Shown here piece after piece: positions 40,201-55,000 of a stretch of 64,000 bases of DNA. Under the pieces are notes generated by a model, which worked only from the letters and a program-made list of their open reading frames with translations, was not told the origin of the DNA and made no database searches. How positions within the stretch are numbered: the first letter of the stretch is position 1; each line of letters begins with the position of its first letter. Source of the DNA: Lytechinus pictus (taxonomy: Eukaryota > Echinodermata > Echinoidea > Temnopleuroida > Toxopneustidae); assembly GCF_037042905.1 (NCBI RefSeq), contig NC_087261.1, positions 24,510,317 to 24,574,316 of the forward strand, written 5' to 3'. A program made the position numbers and the translations under genes.

Positions 40201-42256
40201 TCAAAGCAAATATTAATGAGTTTTCTTTACTTGTATCACCTAGGCATTGGAAAAGTTAACAATGAAGTTAACCAAATTGTGGACACCCCACCCCCTTCTA
40301 TCAAGCACCCACTTTAGGGGCAAACTCTCATTAATTCTAATAATTGCAAGTTCTCCTTACTTCCAATCTCTTCGGCATAGAGTTTTTGGGCTTCAGCCTC
40401 GGTGAACTTCCTATAGAAGATCTTTAAGTTGCTGATTGACACGTCAGGGGTGGTGTCCAAGTCGTTCACGTCCGGGTCACGGGCGAAGAGCAGGAGAGGC
40501 ATCGTGCTCGGGTTGCACTCAGGATTCTCACTGGAAAAACCTTCCGTTATGTTTAACAATCCGTTGTGGTAGACCTCCGTTCCTGTGCGATCATTTAAGA
40601 CGATGTAATGGGCCCATGTCCCGTAACGAGTCAACAGAGCAGGCTTTGATCGGTCGACTTCAGCCACAACTCTGCGGTTATTGTATCGGAACAAGAACAC
40701 AAACTGTTTGAGATTTCTTTCTGTAGTATCGGAAAGGAGATAAACATTATCAAACAACATAAATAGTAGTAGTAGTAGCAGCAGCACCAAGGTGTTGATT
40801 ATGAATGTTGATATGCATTGTCGCTACATGTACAGTGCGCGGATATCCGGTTATCCGGCCTATTGGCCGTGTTGCAAATTAATCACAACTTCCCACTCAA
40901 TACTCCGTCTGGGAGATTTACCTGTTTTTCAATAAGACTGGCGTGGTGGCAGCTTGCGGTCTGAATCTAAGGCACTTAAGTGATCCTACCAACAGTCTGA
41001 TAATTCTTAATCTATACAAAGGGCCAGGCGCTCCGTCAGACCCACTGGCATAAATCCAGTCCGAGCAGTGGGGGAGGGGGAGGGTGGGAATGATAGTGTT
41101 ACACTTTACACATTATGATGGTGGAAGATATATAATTGTAATATTCAGGTAGCGTTAGATGGCGTAAAGCGAGTGTTACTAAGAATGAAGACACAATGAC
41201 GAAGTTGATTGCGTTCCAATATATTTAATCAATTCAATTCAAGGTTTATTATAAAAACATGAGTCGCAGCCAAATGGCTGAATTGGTCATGTATACAAAG
41301 TAAAAACAATTAAAAGACTCATTACATATTTCAAACATTAAAAAGCAGTAACCTTTGTAAAAACTGACATGAGAAATATGTGTATAGGCAAGAATACTTA
41401 GGCAATGAAAATTTATATACGTGTACATAATATAATGAGGAAAAGGTAAATTAAGAATAATAAAAACAAAATAAGTAAGCTGTAAAAGATCAATAAAAAT
41501 ATTTGGATATTAAATAAAAGAGTTGATTTCCTCATTCATGAAAAAACTTGATATAGCAAGTAGGCTGGTATTGCTTCCAAATGAGCAATGGGTTTATTGA
41601 TTAGGCATGTCTTTATTCAGGAGATCTATGAAATATGGTATGGGGCTATTGCGAAATCGATTTGTCTTACATTTGTATTGCTGATATCGAGGAGTATGTC
41701 GGAGATTGATGGTTAAGTTTTTTGGAGGAGGTAACCAGGTACTGAATGTTGGATGTTTGGTTAAAGACATTGCGAAATCCAGGCTGAGTTTCTCCCTTCT
41801 GTATTCCAGAGTAGGAATTTCACATGATAGGCAAGCACTGGCATAATCTGTGTAGTTTGGGCCCAACATGATTCTACAAGTACTTTTTTTCAATTCAATT
41901 CAATTCATTTTATTCAATCATTTAAAAAATCAATATACAAACCAAAATATATACAAAATCATACATGAATGTACAGTATAGTTTAAATGATTAGGGTGCC
42001 CCTAAAAGCAAATGCTTGATGAGTGGGACACCCAATATATATATATATATATTCCACGCTTTAATAAAAACAACTGTCATTCAAACTTGTCACAATTCAC
42101 GAATCTTCCCTGAAGAAGGTAGATGTCTACCGAAAATTTGGAGAGTGAATAAAAGAACTTAATTGTTGGCACTTCAAAAACTGCATTACTCGTGAATTTG
42201 TTTCGCATTTCTGATGTCTTATTATTATTATTGCCAATACGTGGAAAACCAAGATG

Positions 42257-42324
<68 letters not shown>

Positions 42325-42448
42325 TTCCAAAGGGTAGATAGCTCTGGGGAACCTTGATTTAAGCTACGCCTACCATTGTTCTCTTCATCCATTTCTTTAC
42401 AATATAAATAAAAAAAGAGTTGCCAAAGCTGTTGTACATGTATAACTT

Positions 42449-42522
<74 letters not shown>

Positions 42523-45500
42523 CGTACATAAAAGTTAAAAGGTAACAATAATAAACACAAACAATAGGCCTACATAAGAAAATAAGACGGTAAACCTACA
42601 GGGGAGAGGAGGGGGTCAGGAAAAGGGTGTGGAAATGAATTATGTGATTAATTGGCATACATAATTACAAGTGAAATTTTGAGTTTTGTTTTTAAATGCA
42701 ATAACATTTGTGCTAGAAATTACATTGGAAGGGAGGGAATTCCATATTCGCGGACCAGTGGATTTAAATGAATAAAGGGTTGATTGATAGAATGCTACAG
42801 GATAATGGAATTTAGAGTGGGAACGGGTATTGTATTGATGGTAGTCTTTATTATATTTAAATAGATAAATCATATTAAGGGGTGCTAAGTTGTGATTTAC
42901 GTAGTACATTAGAATTGCAATTTGAATTTTATGAATATCAAAAACTGTCAAGGTGTTAAATCTAAAAAATAAAGGGCGTGATGTAGCTAGGTAGTGGGAG
43001 TTAGAACAAATACGTAAAGCCTTTTTTTTGGAGTATGTGTATGGGGTTTAGTTTTGTAGTGCCACAACTTGCCCAAGTATTATTACCATAATAGATATAA
43101 GGAAGCAATAAAGAATTGTAGAGCATAAGCAAATGTTTTTCTGTAAGATTATTATTTTTGAATTTGCTCTAAACTTCTTACATGTTTCTTTGTAAGCCCA
43201 CCATTAAAAACTGGGGTGCAATATTCCATAACAGGTTGCCGTTTCATAAAGCTGTTCGTAAGATAAGAGCGACTTTAAGAACGACTGGTGATTATTTCTT
43301 ATGCGCTAAACCATTGCCAGTGAATATACCATTTACCACAAGAAAGGATCACCAGTCGTTCTTAAAGTCGCTCTTAACTTACGAACAGCTTTATGAAACA
43401 CCCACCAGGACGAATGTAGCCCATGTATACCAATTTCAGATCCGATAGAGACAGCCCATATCGCTTCAAAAGCCTAAACATATGGTGGCCCTGAAGGGAC
43501 ATCGCAAATAGACCAAATCGCGAATATTCACGACGAAATTAGCGACGAAATTCACGACATCGTGAATTTCGTCGCCAATTTCGTCGCGAATTATTCACGA
43601 CGAAATTCACGACGTCGCCGATTTCGTCGTGAATTTGTTTTGCTTGCCTGGGCGGTATGCGGGTTGAAACCAATTCGTCTGCTGGTAATTCCTCCACTCA
43701 CAACAGGGTCTACATTCATTTAGTCTAATGCAATTATGTCCATCAACTTTTCGCCTAACAACCATATGGTCCATTTGGTCCAGTCATCACTTCGTCTAAT
43801 CACCAGTTCGTCTATGACAATTTCGCCTCATAACTAGTTGGTCTAATATCAATTTTATTTTCCTTAATTTTAACAGATTTAAGTTTTTGTAGAGGTAAGT
43901 TATCAATATAAAAGCTTGGCTCAGCAGGATGATATTTGGAGAATGTCACAGTTAGTGAAGAACATTTTGAAGGGTTCAACTTCATGTGGTTTAGGGAGGA
44001 CCACTGATCCAGATTGTATAATGTAGATCGTAAGTCAGAAGGATATATTTATTTACGACATTCCAACAAAGTAAGATCGTCTACATATTTATAGCAATCG
44101 ACTGATGTGTTTTCACAAGCATCATTAATCATAATCAGGAAGAGGATAGGACCTAATTTAGTCCCTTGGGGCACGCCAGCGTGATTGGGTAAGTAATTAG
44201 ACAAAGTGCCTTGATATTTTACACATTGTTGACGATTTTCCAAAAAACTTATAATCCATTTAATGATACAAGGTCGTACATTGAGTTTGATCAACTTCCT
44301 AACGAGGATGTTATGATCCAGCCTATCAAAAGCCTTAGTGAAATCAGTACACACAACCCTGGATAGACTCTTGCTCTTTTTGCCATTCTCATACATCTTG
44401 TGGAGCAAACTCACAAGATAATGAGTGGTCGAAAAAACCAGAGCGGTTTCCGAATTGTCGTGAGTCAATTTTGTCAGTGATATCTTTAACAAGCCATTTA
44501 GCTATAAAAGATTCTGCAATTTTAGCAAATTGACTTGTTAGTGCGATTGGTCTGAGATTGTTAATGGTTGCCGGTAATGATTTCGGAATTAGATTACTAA
44601 CACGGGTGCTGTAATAATGACGTTTAGCATCAGATAAGGAGCAAATTACTTTATTTTTGAGCTTGCGCCATAATGTTTTGTTGCCTTTCTTGAAGGCCTT
44701 TTGCCTACTCCGGATCAATGATTTGACATATGAAGTTATCCATGGTTTATCAACATTGTAGGAACGTACTTCTTTCGTTGGTAAGTACTGGTCTAAGTTT
44801 GCCATAGTTTCGCTTTGTAATAACTCACATTTTTTGGATGGATCTTTCGTTTGGTAGACTTCTTCCCATGTATGTCCTGTGATCCATTGTCCGAAACCCT
44901 CAATCCACTATTTCTTAATGGCCGAACTATCCTACCCTTGACAATTGTCTTAGGTCTGTTATATGATTTCATGGGTTGCCACAGCACACAGTTGTGGTCA
45001 CTTAGACCAAGAGGTGAGAGTATTGAAACAGGTGAGTAAAACTGATCAAAATTTGTGATTATTTTATCCAAAATGTTGTTGCCTCTACACTGTAAAAAAT
45101 GAAGTGCTAATTTAGCACTTCCAGTGCTTGTATAGTGACTGCACTACCAGTGCTGATTTTCTAGTTCAAATTTAAACTAGAAAATCAGCAATCGAAGTGC
45201 AGTCACTATATAAGCACTGTAAGTGCTAAATTAGCACTTCATTTTTTACAGTGTAGTAGCTTGTTTAACAACCTGAGTAAATCGATCATTTCTTAGCAAA
45301 GGTTAAATGTTTAAATCATTGGTGTCACCAATAATGGCTATTCCTGCATCATGATATTGCATTAATAAATCATCTATGACTGTGGTGTAATGATTCAAAT
45401 ATTCATCCTCATTAGGATTCTTGGGAGGTAAATATGTGACACACATTATGATACATGACATTTGTCTAGGTAGACGTGTTGGTCTCATCATTACCCACAT

Positions 45501-46026
45501 AGCTTCAACATTACCAGGTGAGTCGATTTGTAGGGCACGAGGCTTTAATGATTGTTTTACATATAATGCAACGCCTCCGCCTTTCTTTCCTACTCTAGGT
45601 TTGGAAAACATTACATAATTTGGAAGGAAAACCAATTCTAATGGTGTATCTGGGTTCAGCCACGTCTCTGCTAATGCTAGAACGTCAGCGTTTTGGTTTC
45701 TTGATACCATTTCTAATTCATCTACCTTATTGTTAATAGATCGAAGGTTTGTTAATAATACAACAGGTATATCATACATTTCTTTTCAGTTCTTTAGTGT
45801 CTGTTAAGCATCTAGTTCTTTCGTCCCTTGGTTTGGCACGTTGAATCCGCTCACGCGCAATAACAGTTATCTGTTGCTGTTCATGAATAGGATACTCTGT
45901 CATCAGGGGCGTCGATCCATTTTTCAGAATGGGGGGGCAAAATCATTAACGTTCCAAAGGCGCTCGATCGTACAAAACGCCCACCCACCTACACACACAC
46001 ACACACACCCACACACATATATATAT

Positions 46027-46090
<64 letters not shown>

Positions 46091-49000
46091 TATATATATG
46101 ACTCATGAGACACAGACACGTATCTCACCAACAAATTACCGCGAGCGCGAAGCGCGAGCTGATTTTTTTTAGTATACTGACAGGAAAAGCGTGCCTGTTT
46201 AGGACTGTTTGTAATAACTCATGAGGAGGATACATATCTCACTACACAGATAGTACGAGTGCCGAGAGTGCGGCCCAAATTTCTTTATATTCTGAGCTGA
46301 AAACTTGATATTCTAAGCATTTTTTGGTACCAATGATTAAGATTTGTATCTAAAAGAAGAATAGATGCGAGCGCGAAGCGCGAGCTGAAAATTTTGATAT
46401 CTCGATCTGAAAAAAATGACAGTTTACTGGACGTTTTTGATAAAGAACAAGCTATATATCCAAGAAAAGATGATTGCAGTTGAAGCAGTTCTTTTGAGGC
46501 TTATAACTGAAAGCGGGACATTTACATTCACCAATTTAATCATGAAAAGTATGGGTTTTTGCTACAGAAATGATGCGAGTGCGAAGCGCGAGCTGAAAAT
46601 TGTTATATTCCAAATCTGAACAGCGGACATTTTGAGCACGATTTTAAATAAAGAACGAGTTGTGTATCTCAATCTCGCTTGCTGAACATTACAATCTTGT
46701 TTTTTTTTAATGCATATCCGGAATTATTGGGGGGGGGGGGGCAAAATGATATGTTTGCCCCCCCCAATATTTTCATTGGTGGGGCGATCGCCCCCCCCCC
46801 CTGCCCCCCCAGGATCGACGCCTCTGTCTGTCATGAAAGTAGGACGCTGTACATTTCTTTTTCTTCTACCTTGTCCTTTTGTTCCACGATGAGTTTTCCG
46901 GTATCTTGCAATTCCCAAGTTCTGAATGGTATTCCAAAAATCTTTGCTGATTCTCTGTTTACAGGATTCTGCGTCATATTATTGCCTCAGATTTAAGGTA
47001 GCCTTTGGTTGTTGATGTTCATGATGTATGTTAGGAGGGGGCCTGGATTGGGGCTCACATCTCCACAAACAACAAGAGCTAATTGAAATGTTGATATGGT
47101 GTTTCCATAATACTGGATACGGAAACCGAAATACTTCAGCACTTTTACTTCATACTCGTGCATGTATGTGCAGTTCAACACAGAACTATAAGGAAACTGT
47201 GTAGATATTGGTGACAAGGAGTGCTGCTTAATTAATCTTTCTTGAAGGTTAAAAGAATTGATCACTGACATACAAATATAAGATATTGATGAAGATAATT
47301 GGAGTTGTATAACTATATGATGAAAGCTCTGGTACTCCTTGGTTTACGGCCATGGGATGGGCCATGAGCACTAGCGTACCTACGGGGGGGGGGCAGGGGG
47401 GGCACTCTGCCCCCCCCTGACGAGTCACAACCCATGCAAAAACGTATCTTTGCCTCCCCTGACGGGCTTGAAAAACCTTTTTTGCCCCCCCTGACGAGCT
47501 TTAAGACCTTCAATGCCCCACTGACGAGCTTGAAGACCTTTTTTTTTTTTTTTTTTTTTTTTTTGCTTGTCAATTTTTCTTCTGGTACGAAATCCTTTAT
47601 TTGTGATCGAAGACCTTTTTTTTTTATTTTTTTTTTTTGCTTGTCAATTTTTTTCTGGTACGAAATCCTTTATTTGTGATCGAAGACCTATTTTTTTTTT
47701 TTTTTGCTTGTCAAATTTTTTGGCGGACGGTTTTGCCCCCCCCCTGTGGAAAATCCTAGGTACGCCACTGGCCAGGAGTACAATCAGTGGATATGTAGGG
47801 TAGAGCAGAGCTCAGATACCCAAAAGAACCAAGAGTAAGAGTTTACATCCTTACTTACACTATTCCCTAACAAGACTAACTAATTACACGGAAGAATAAG
47901 ATAATTTTAAAGATTCTACCCATGTGAATGGTCTGCTTAAAAGAGGGATTGTATTGTAGACAGATATAAAGAGGGATAATTAATCTTTTGTGAGGGGTGA
48001 CAGAGAGAGAGAGAGAGAGGGAGGGAGAGAGAGATGCTTGACAGCCAGTGTAAAGCAGGTGAAATCAAAGGAGAGATATTACAAAGAAAGTGAAGGTAGG
48101 ATTACTGGACAATGCCAAAGCTAATCAGTAGTACAATGGCTACTCAGCAGCTTCTTAAAATCTCTTAAACGGAGCTAGACCAAGCTTATAAAAATAAGAG
48201 CGATTGAAAAGGAAAGCTAATTAAACTAAAACTGAATGTGTATTCTTGGTCTTACAAAAGCAATATATTGACCTGAAATTTCAAATTTTTGCCGCGAGCG
48301 AACTGAGCCAGCAAATTTTTAGTAGTTGAAAGACGCAATCGTTGCCAAAACCGTCTTTTAAGTGTGCAATTATGGCTATCGTAACGGTGGTTTTGATGTG
48401 ATATACTACTGAATTACAGTTAATAAAAATGTGAGCGAGCGAAGAATGTAAAAAAAAAAACGCCTTTTATGGGATGTGGAATAAGGGAAGAATTGCGGCG
48501 AGCGAACGTGAGAGAGCCTTGAAAAGTTACAGTCGTTTAAAACAATGTGCATAGAAGAGGGTAGTAAGGGCAATTTACCGATACCGAAAGGGGAAAATAT
48601 GAAGTTGTTATATGGAAAGAAAGGATTAAACCGTCAACATCTTTTTAATGAAGACTCATTTGCTCATTAGTTAGAGGTGAGTTGAGAATGAAAAAAATGG
48701 GATCATGATTATCAGGAATAATGGTCCCTTATTAAATTATTTGAAGACCATCATCTCATAATATAAACCTCAAAGAATGCGGATATGGCACTATAATGCA
48801 AACAGAAAGAAAAAAAACTGCAGCCAAAATGGAGGGAAAATGGTAATATTCAAGAATATATTGGGAGATGATGCAACGTTGAATTCATATAGTTGACATT
48901 ATTCATCATGACTATTTGGCCACGGAATATTGATGTCGTAACAAGCATAAATGTTTCATTAACGGCCATGATTTGATCAACATCATCAGTAACTCGTCGT

Positions 49001-52000
49001 ACAATAAACTTGAAGTATGGGGTATAGACCTATATTTTATTGTACAACTTATTCCTAACTTCCAAAAAATGATGGATGAATATCCCCCCCCCCCCCTTTG
49101 CCAGTGTATTTAAGCACTTTTTATTATAATTATTTTATAATCATAGTCGCAAATAATACATTTAAGTCATTTGAATTATTTAATTCATAAATGGATTTAT
49201 CATAACCATACCCTCATGATAGCGGATTAAACCTTTGCAATAAGCTAAACGTAAGGGTTGTCATGGCTGAATTCCTGTAATGGGTCGAACGCGGGAACGG
49301 AGCGACCGCGTGAGAGATTATGCGTTTTCAGAATGCAAAATCAGGCAAATTCAAGCACTTTTACTGTATTTAAAGATAAATCCAGGCATGAACAGTAGTA
49401 TTAATCATTTGATAATTAAAAAAAAATCGCTTCTGTGTTGAAAAGTGCGGGGGATGAATCCCCCACCCCCCCCCCCATCCGTGGTTACACCATGGACTTA
49501 CAGCGTAAGTCCATGGTTAGACTAACGGTGATAGGTTTGAGTTCTGTTGCATTTTGAGTGTGTGAAAAATATGATGATAATCATAATAATAACAATAATA
49601 ATAATAATAATGATAATAATAGCTGGATTTATAAAGCGCTCTTGGGCTGATGATCCAAAGCGCTGATATTATTGCCCCGGCTTTAGCTAGAGCTTCCATC
49701 ACCGGCGCTCAGTGCATTCAAGTAAATAAATCTGCCGGGTACCCATTCACCTCACCTGGGTCGAGTGCAGCACAGTGTTGATAACTTTCTTGCTGAAGGA
49801 AAACAAGCCATGGCTAGGATTCGAACCCACGACCCTCTGTTTGAAAGGCGAGAGTCAGAACCACTAAACCACAACGCGCCCATATATTCATGTAGAGTGT
49901 GAACAGTTGCTCGAAAATACATGTGGGCGTGTCCGCGGCCACGGGCACAGCCTCGCGAGAGAGTGCGGCAGTTTACAGTAGAATGGAGCAGTCAGGATTC
50001 CACACTCATGGAAAATCCTGGAACAAATTGTGGTCATGGAAAGTCAGGGATTTTGGAAAATTTGTGAAAAGTCATGGAAAAGTCATGAAATTGCATTTAC
50101 CTCTTGCTATGGCAGCTTTCCAGTTTGTCATGTCTCGCAACTTTCATACTCTGTGATCATACTCTGCTATTAGAGGATTCTAAAACCTACTTCTACTGTT
50201 CTGCTCTTTCCACAGCTGTGAACATTGCTGATTCAGCATCTACTGGATAGAGACAAACGGTACAGGAACCCATTTATGTTTACAGTTTTTGTGTTCAAAC
50301 CTGCCTAGCTACCACCATGCCTACCGTATCCTGCCCAATTCCAGGCTGCGACTACGCCACGCCGAATTTGGATGCCTCTATTGTTGCTGCCCTGCTCACG
50401 ACCCACTCCACAATTCACGCCTCTGCTGGGACAGGGTTTGCTGCCAAGATAGAGAAGGTCAAGAGGCCCACCATAGTTGCAGCCGGTACTAGCGAGGACT
50501 GGGCTTACTTCACCTCTCGATGGTCCGATTATGTGGAGGCTACCAAGATTTCTGGCAAGGACAAGGTCGTGCAACTCCTTGAATGCTGCGATGAGCCTCT
50601 TCGCAAGGACCTTACAAGATCCTCTGGCGTCAGCCTCACTACCAAGTCTGAAGCAGAGGTGCTGGCAGCCATCAAGAGGCTCGCTGTGTGTGAGGAAAAC
50701 ACCATGTTGGCTCGAGTGGCGCTACATAACATGCGTCAGGACCGGGATGAGACAGTCCGCAGCTTCGGGGCCCGCTTACGTGGTCAAGCAGGGATCTGTA
50801 AGTTTATCATTAAGTGCCCTGGTTGCTCTATGGATGTCAACTACACTGATGAGATACTGCGGGATGCCCTGACCAGGGGAATCGCTGACCCCGAGATTCA
50901 GCACGACCTCTTGGGGGACAAGAACAGACCATGGACTTAGAAGATGTCTTCCAGTTCATCGAGGCGAAGGAGGCCGGCAAGCGTTCTGCTTCATCCCTCC
51001 TGGACGCTCACGTCGTGAACTCCGCTAGCAACTCATATCGGAAAACCAAGCAAATGCACCTCAAGGCCAAAACTTGTGTAACTACTGTGGCAAGAAGGGA
51101 CATGGACGGGGTGCCCCTGCTCGCGTCCGTAAGACACAATGTGATGCTTATGGACACAAATGCAGGTACTGTAATAGATTCCACCACATGGAGAACGTAC
51201 GCCGAAGCAGGGACAAACAAAAAAGTCTCCCTCCGACTCTTTTTGCTCTGTTCATGGCTATGATCACTCCTGCGGAGGCAATGGCATTCCCCTTGATCAT
51301 CACGTTTATACCAAGCATGGATCCCCGCAACCCTTTGTAGATGTGACTGCTCTGGTTGTCCCTAATGACTACGAAGCTCTTGGATTTCGGCTCTCCTCCC
51401 CTACGATGCCTCAATCTACCCCTGCTATGGCTGACATAGGGTGCCAGAGCTGCTTGGCCGGCATGAAGATAGTTCGCCGCCTTGGATTACGTCAACGGGA
51501 CCTCATCCCTGTCAGTATGAAGATGCGGACTGCCACTAAAGGGGGCGTCAGGATTCTTGGTGGCCATTCCATTGTGTCTGTCTGGCACGGGTGCCCGAGG
51601 CCATACCATCCGGACGAGACAGCTTACCTACGTCACAGATAGTTCTATTCAGCTCTTCCTCAGCCGAGAAGCCTGTGTTGGCCTTGGAATAATCTCAGAT
51701 AGTTTCCCACAACTGGGTGCGACACGAGACCCGCCCCTGCCGGAAACGGCTGCAGTCCTTGAGGGGCCTCATACAAGACGTGCCTGTCACTACCCTCAAC
51801 GTAGATTGCCCCCACCGCCTCCCATCTCACTACCTTTCCCGGCAACGGAGGACAACCGTGCCAAGCTCCAGCAATACCTCCTTGATTATTACAAGAGTAG
51901 TGCGTTCAACACTTGCGAACACCAACCACTGCCCCTGATGGATGGCCCTCCCCTTAAACTGATGGTGGACCCCGATGCAGAGCCTATCGCACATCACACC

Positions 52001-55000
52001 CCTGTGCCTGTACCACTCCACTGACGGGATGCAGTCAAGGCTGGGTTAGATCACGATATTCAGCTGGATGTGCTTGAACCTGTACCTGTTGGTGAGCCTG
52101 TCTCTTGGTGCCATAGGATGGTTGTGTGTGCCAAGAAGAATGGCAAACCAAAAAGGACTGTCGACTTCCAGGCCCTCAATGCTCATGCAACCCGCTAGAC
52201 ACACCACACTCAATCCCCTTTTCTCCAAGCGAGGTCAGTTTCACACGGCAAGAAGAAGACTATCTGTGATGTTTGGAATGGCTACCACAGTGTACCAATC
52301 TGCCAGGAAGATCGCCATCTCACAACATTCATCACACCCTGGGGTAGATACCGCTACAAAACCGCATCTCAGGGGATACATCACTTCTGGTGACGGCTAC
52401 ACCAGGCGATACGACGAGATTGTATCAGCCATCCCAAGCAAGACAAAGTGTGTTGATGACGTCTTACTCTGGGCTGACACATTAGCTGACAGCTTCTTCC
52501 AAGCAGTCGAGTGGCTAGACATCTGTGGTACTGACAGTGTCCAGCCATGCCAGAAATACCTGCAGGCGATCCTTGATTTCCCAGCACCGTCTAATATAAC
52601 TGATGTGCGGTCATGGTTTGGGCTTGTCAACCAAGTATCGTATGCCTTCAGCATGACAGAGAAGATGTTACCATTTCGTCAGCTCCTGAAGCCCAGTACG
52701 CCATTCGTGTGGAATACTGCCCTCCAGAGTGCCTTTGAAGATTCCAAGGCTGTTATTGCCGGCGAGATCGAAGATGGCGTGAGGATATTTGACACCAGCA
52801 AGATGACCTGCCTGGCAACGGACTGGTCTAAGCATGGCATTGGCTTTTGGCTTCTGCAGAAACACTGCACCTGCGATGGCACAATCCCCTTCTGCTGTGT
52901 CACAGGTTGAAAGGTAACACTTGTAGGGAGTCAGTATACTCATGCTGCTGAATCCCGCTACGCCCCAGTGGAAGGCGAGGCACTAGCAATAGTGGACGCC
53001 CTTGACAAGGCACGATACTTCGTCTTGGGATGCGAGGATCTCATCATTGCCGTTGACCACAAGCCACTACTCAAGACTTTTGGTGATATGGCCTTGGAGG
53101 GGATCCCTAATCCCCGCTTGCGGAATCTAAAGGAGAAGACACTCCCAGGGGGGGGGGCACTCAGTATATAATGCATAGTGGGTATGTGCCGCGGAGGGGA
53201 CCCCCATTTTTACACTAAAATTTCCGTTCCAAGGCATAGCATTTTTGTCTTATTGAGAAAAAGAACAAAGAAAGCCGCTCCAAAGCATAGCATTTTGTTC
53301 TTATCGAGAAAAAAAGAAGAAATCCGCTCCAAAGCTTCGCGTATTTTCCGTTACGCCGTTCCGGCCCTATTGATCTGCTACAATGAGCCGCAGTTTTGGT
53401 GAAAAGCGGCCGCAGAGCGCTGTCCGACAATCGCATCTGCGCTAGCGCACCCGGCGCCCGTGCCGCCGGGCTATAGCTGCATGCACGTATGCCCGTTCCA
53501 TAGGGATGAATACGCAATCACACGCAGGCGACCCGTTCCAAGGACCCCCGTTTTCACAAACATTTGTCGTTCCGAAGCCCGTTCCGAGGACCCTCTTTTT
53601 TACAATAAGCCCGCTCCAAGGCCCCCATTTTTTGTCTCGCCCGCGGCACATACCCACTACTCTTTTGGTCGAGTGCCCCCCCCCCCCCGGGAAGACACTG
53701 CGGTACAAGTTCAGAATGTTCCATGTCCCTGGCGTCCGTCACCGAGCTACAGATTGCCTCTCTCGCCACCCTACAGGCAAGGCAGAGAAATTGCACCTTC
53801 CAGATGACGTAGCCATGGTTGGTGTCATGCCGCTGTCGTTCCTGCACTCACCGACGCTAATGGGCAGCCTTCGGACCCTTACACTGATTCTGTTGAAGTC
53901 TGCACACTATCCTCTGCCATGTGTGCTTTGGACTCTATTCACCTCAAATCGGTTACATGGGATAGAGTACGTTCTGCAACAGCGAGTGATGACAACATGC
54001 AGACCCTCCTTGAACTCATCGAGTCTGGCTAGCCTGCGCATTGCCATGCATTTCCGCACCCACTGCGTGAATACTTCCAGTTTCGCGATGGACTTTCATC
54101 GGTTGATGGGGTTATCCTCTCCAATGATCGTGTACTCATTCCTCCTTCCCTCCGGGATGAAATCTTGACCCACCTGCATGCTGCTCACCAAGGGGTTACC
54201 TAGATGACTGCTCGTGCTGAAGCTTCTGTCTTCCGGCCTGGCATCACCCCCCGCAATCAGAGCCCTACGTGCAGGATGCACTCAGTGTAACCGGATACAT
54301 CCAATCCCAGTGCACCGCCGGCTCCCCTGATCTCACCGGCCTTCCCCTTTTAGTGTATCTGTGCAGACTTTTTTCATTACAAAGGATGCAACTATTTGGT
54401 CATAGTGGACAGGTACTCGAACTGGCCAATCGTCGAACGTTCTGCACAGGGGGCGAATGGACTCATCACATGTCTCCGTTGTGTCTGCGCCACCTTCGAT
54501 GGTGGCCCTGAGTTCACAGCGGGAGCTTCGCATTGTTTCCTTTTGGATTGGGGCATCCATCATCGTCTTGCCTCTGTTGCATTTCCCCACAGTAACTGTC
54601 GAGCTGAGGTTGATGTGAAGATCATCAAGCACCTCATCATGAGCAACACGGGCACTACTGTTCCCTTGATACGGATCACTTCAGTATCGCAACACCCCGG
54701 ACAGAGACACGAAGCTCTCCCCAGCCATGTGTGTCTTTGGCCACCCGATCCAGGACTTTATTCCTATTGCCCCTGGCAAATACAAGCCACACAACACCTG
54801 GTGTGAGACCCTACAGGCAAGGGAAGAGGCCCTTCGCAACCGTCAGATGAAGGGAGCAGAACGCTGGAAGGAACACAAACGGCTTCTCTCACTTGTTGTT
54901 GGCAACCACGTCCGCGTTCAGAACCAAACAGGTCCGCATCCTCTGAAATGGGACAAGACCGGCGTGGTGATTTAAGTACGGCAGCATGACCAATACCTAG

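Larger units (their letters stand above)
42540..47300 (-). mobile_element. Broken non-LTR retrotransposon (CR1/jockey-group LINE) with nested insertions
   Basis: On the minus strand, in order: an N-terminal frame with a 2A-like motif (47271-46993), endonuclease (45779-45303 and 45071-44793), reverse transcriptase (44805-44049), and a C-terminal region (42951-42640). All are in separate frames, so it is inactive. A hAT-type element (45904-46826), a TA-flanked MITE (45088-45253), a fold-back MITE (43234-43406) and a palindromic CGAAATTCACGACG block interrupt it. Exact ends are approximate. Confidence 0.85.

Noticed and set aside
43523-43636. CRISPR-like short repeats
   Set aside because: The CGAAATTCACGACG units are palindromic with irregular spacing and no spacers. 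The window is eukaryotic.
45841-46134. His/Thr-rich frames with Ile/Tyr runs
   Set aside because: They are CA/TA microsatellite translations inside the hAT-type element.
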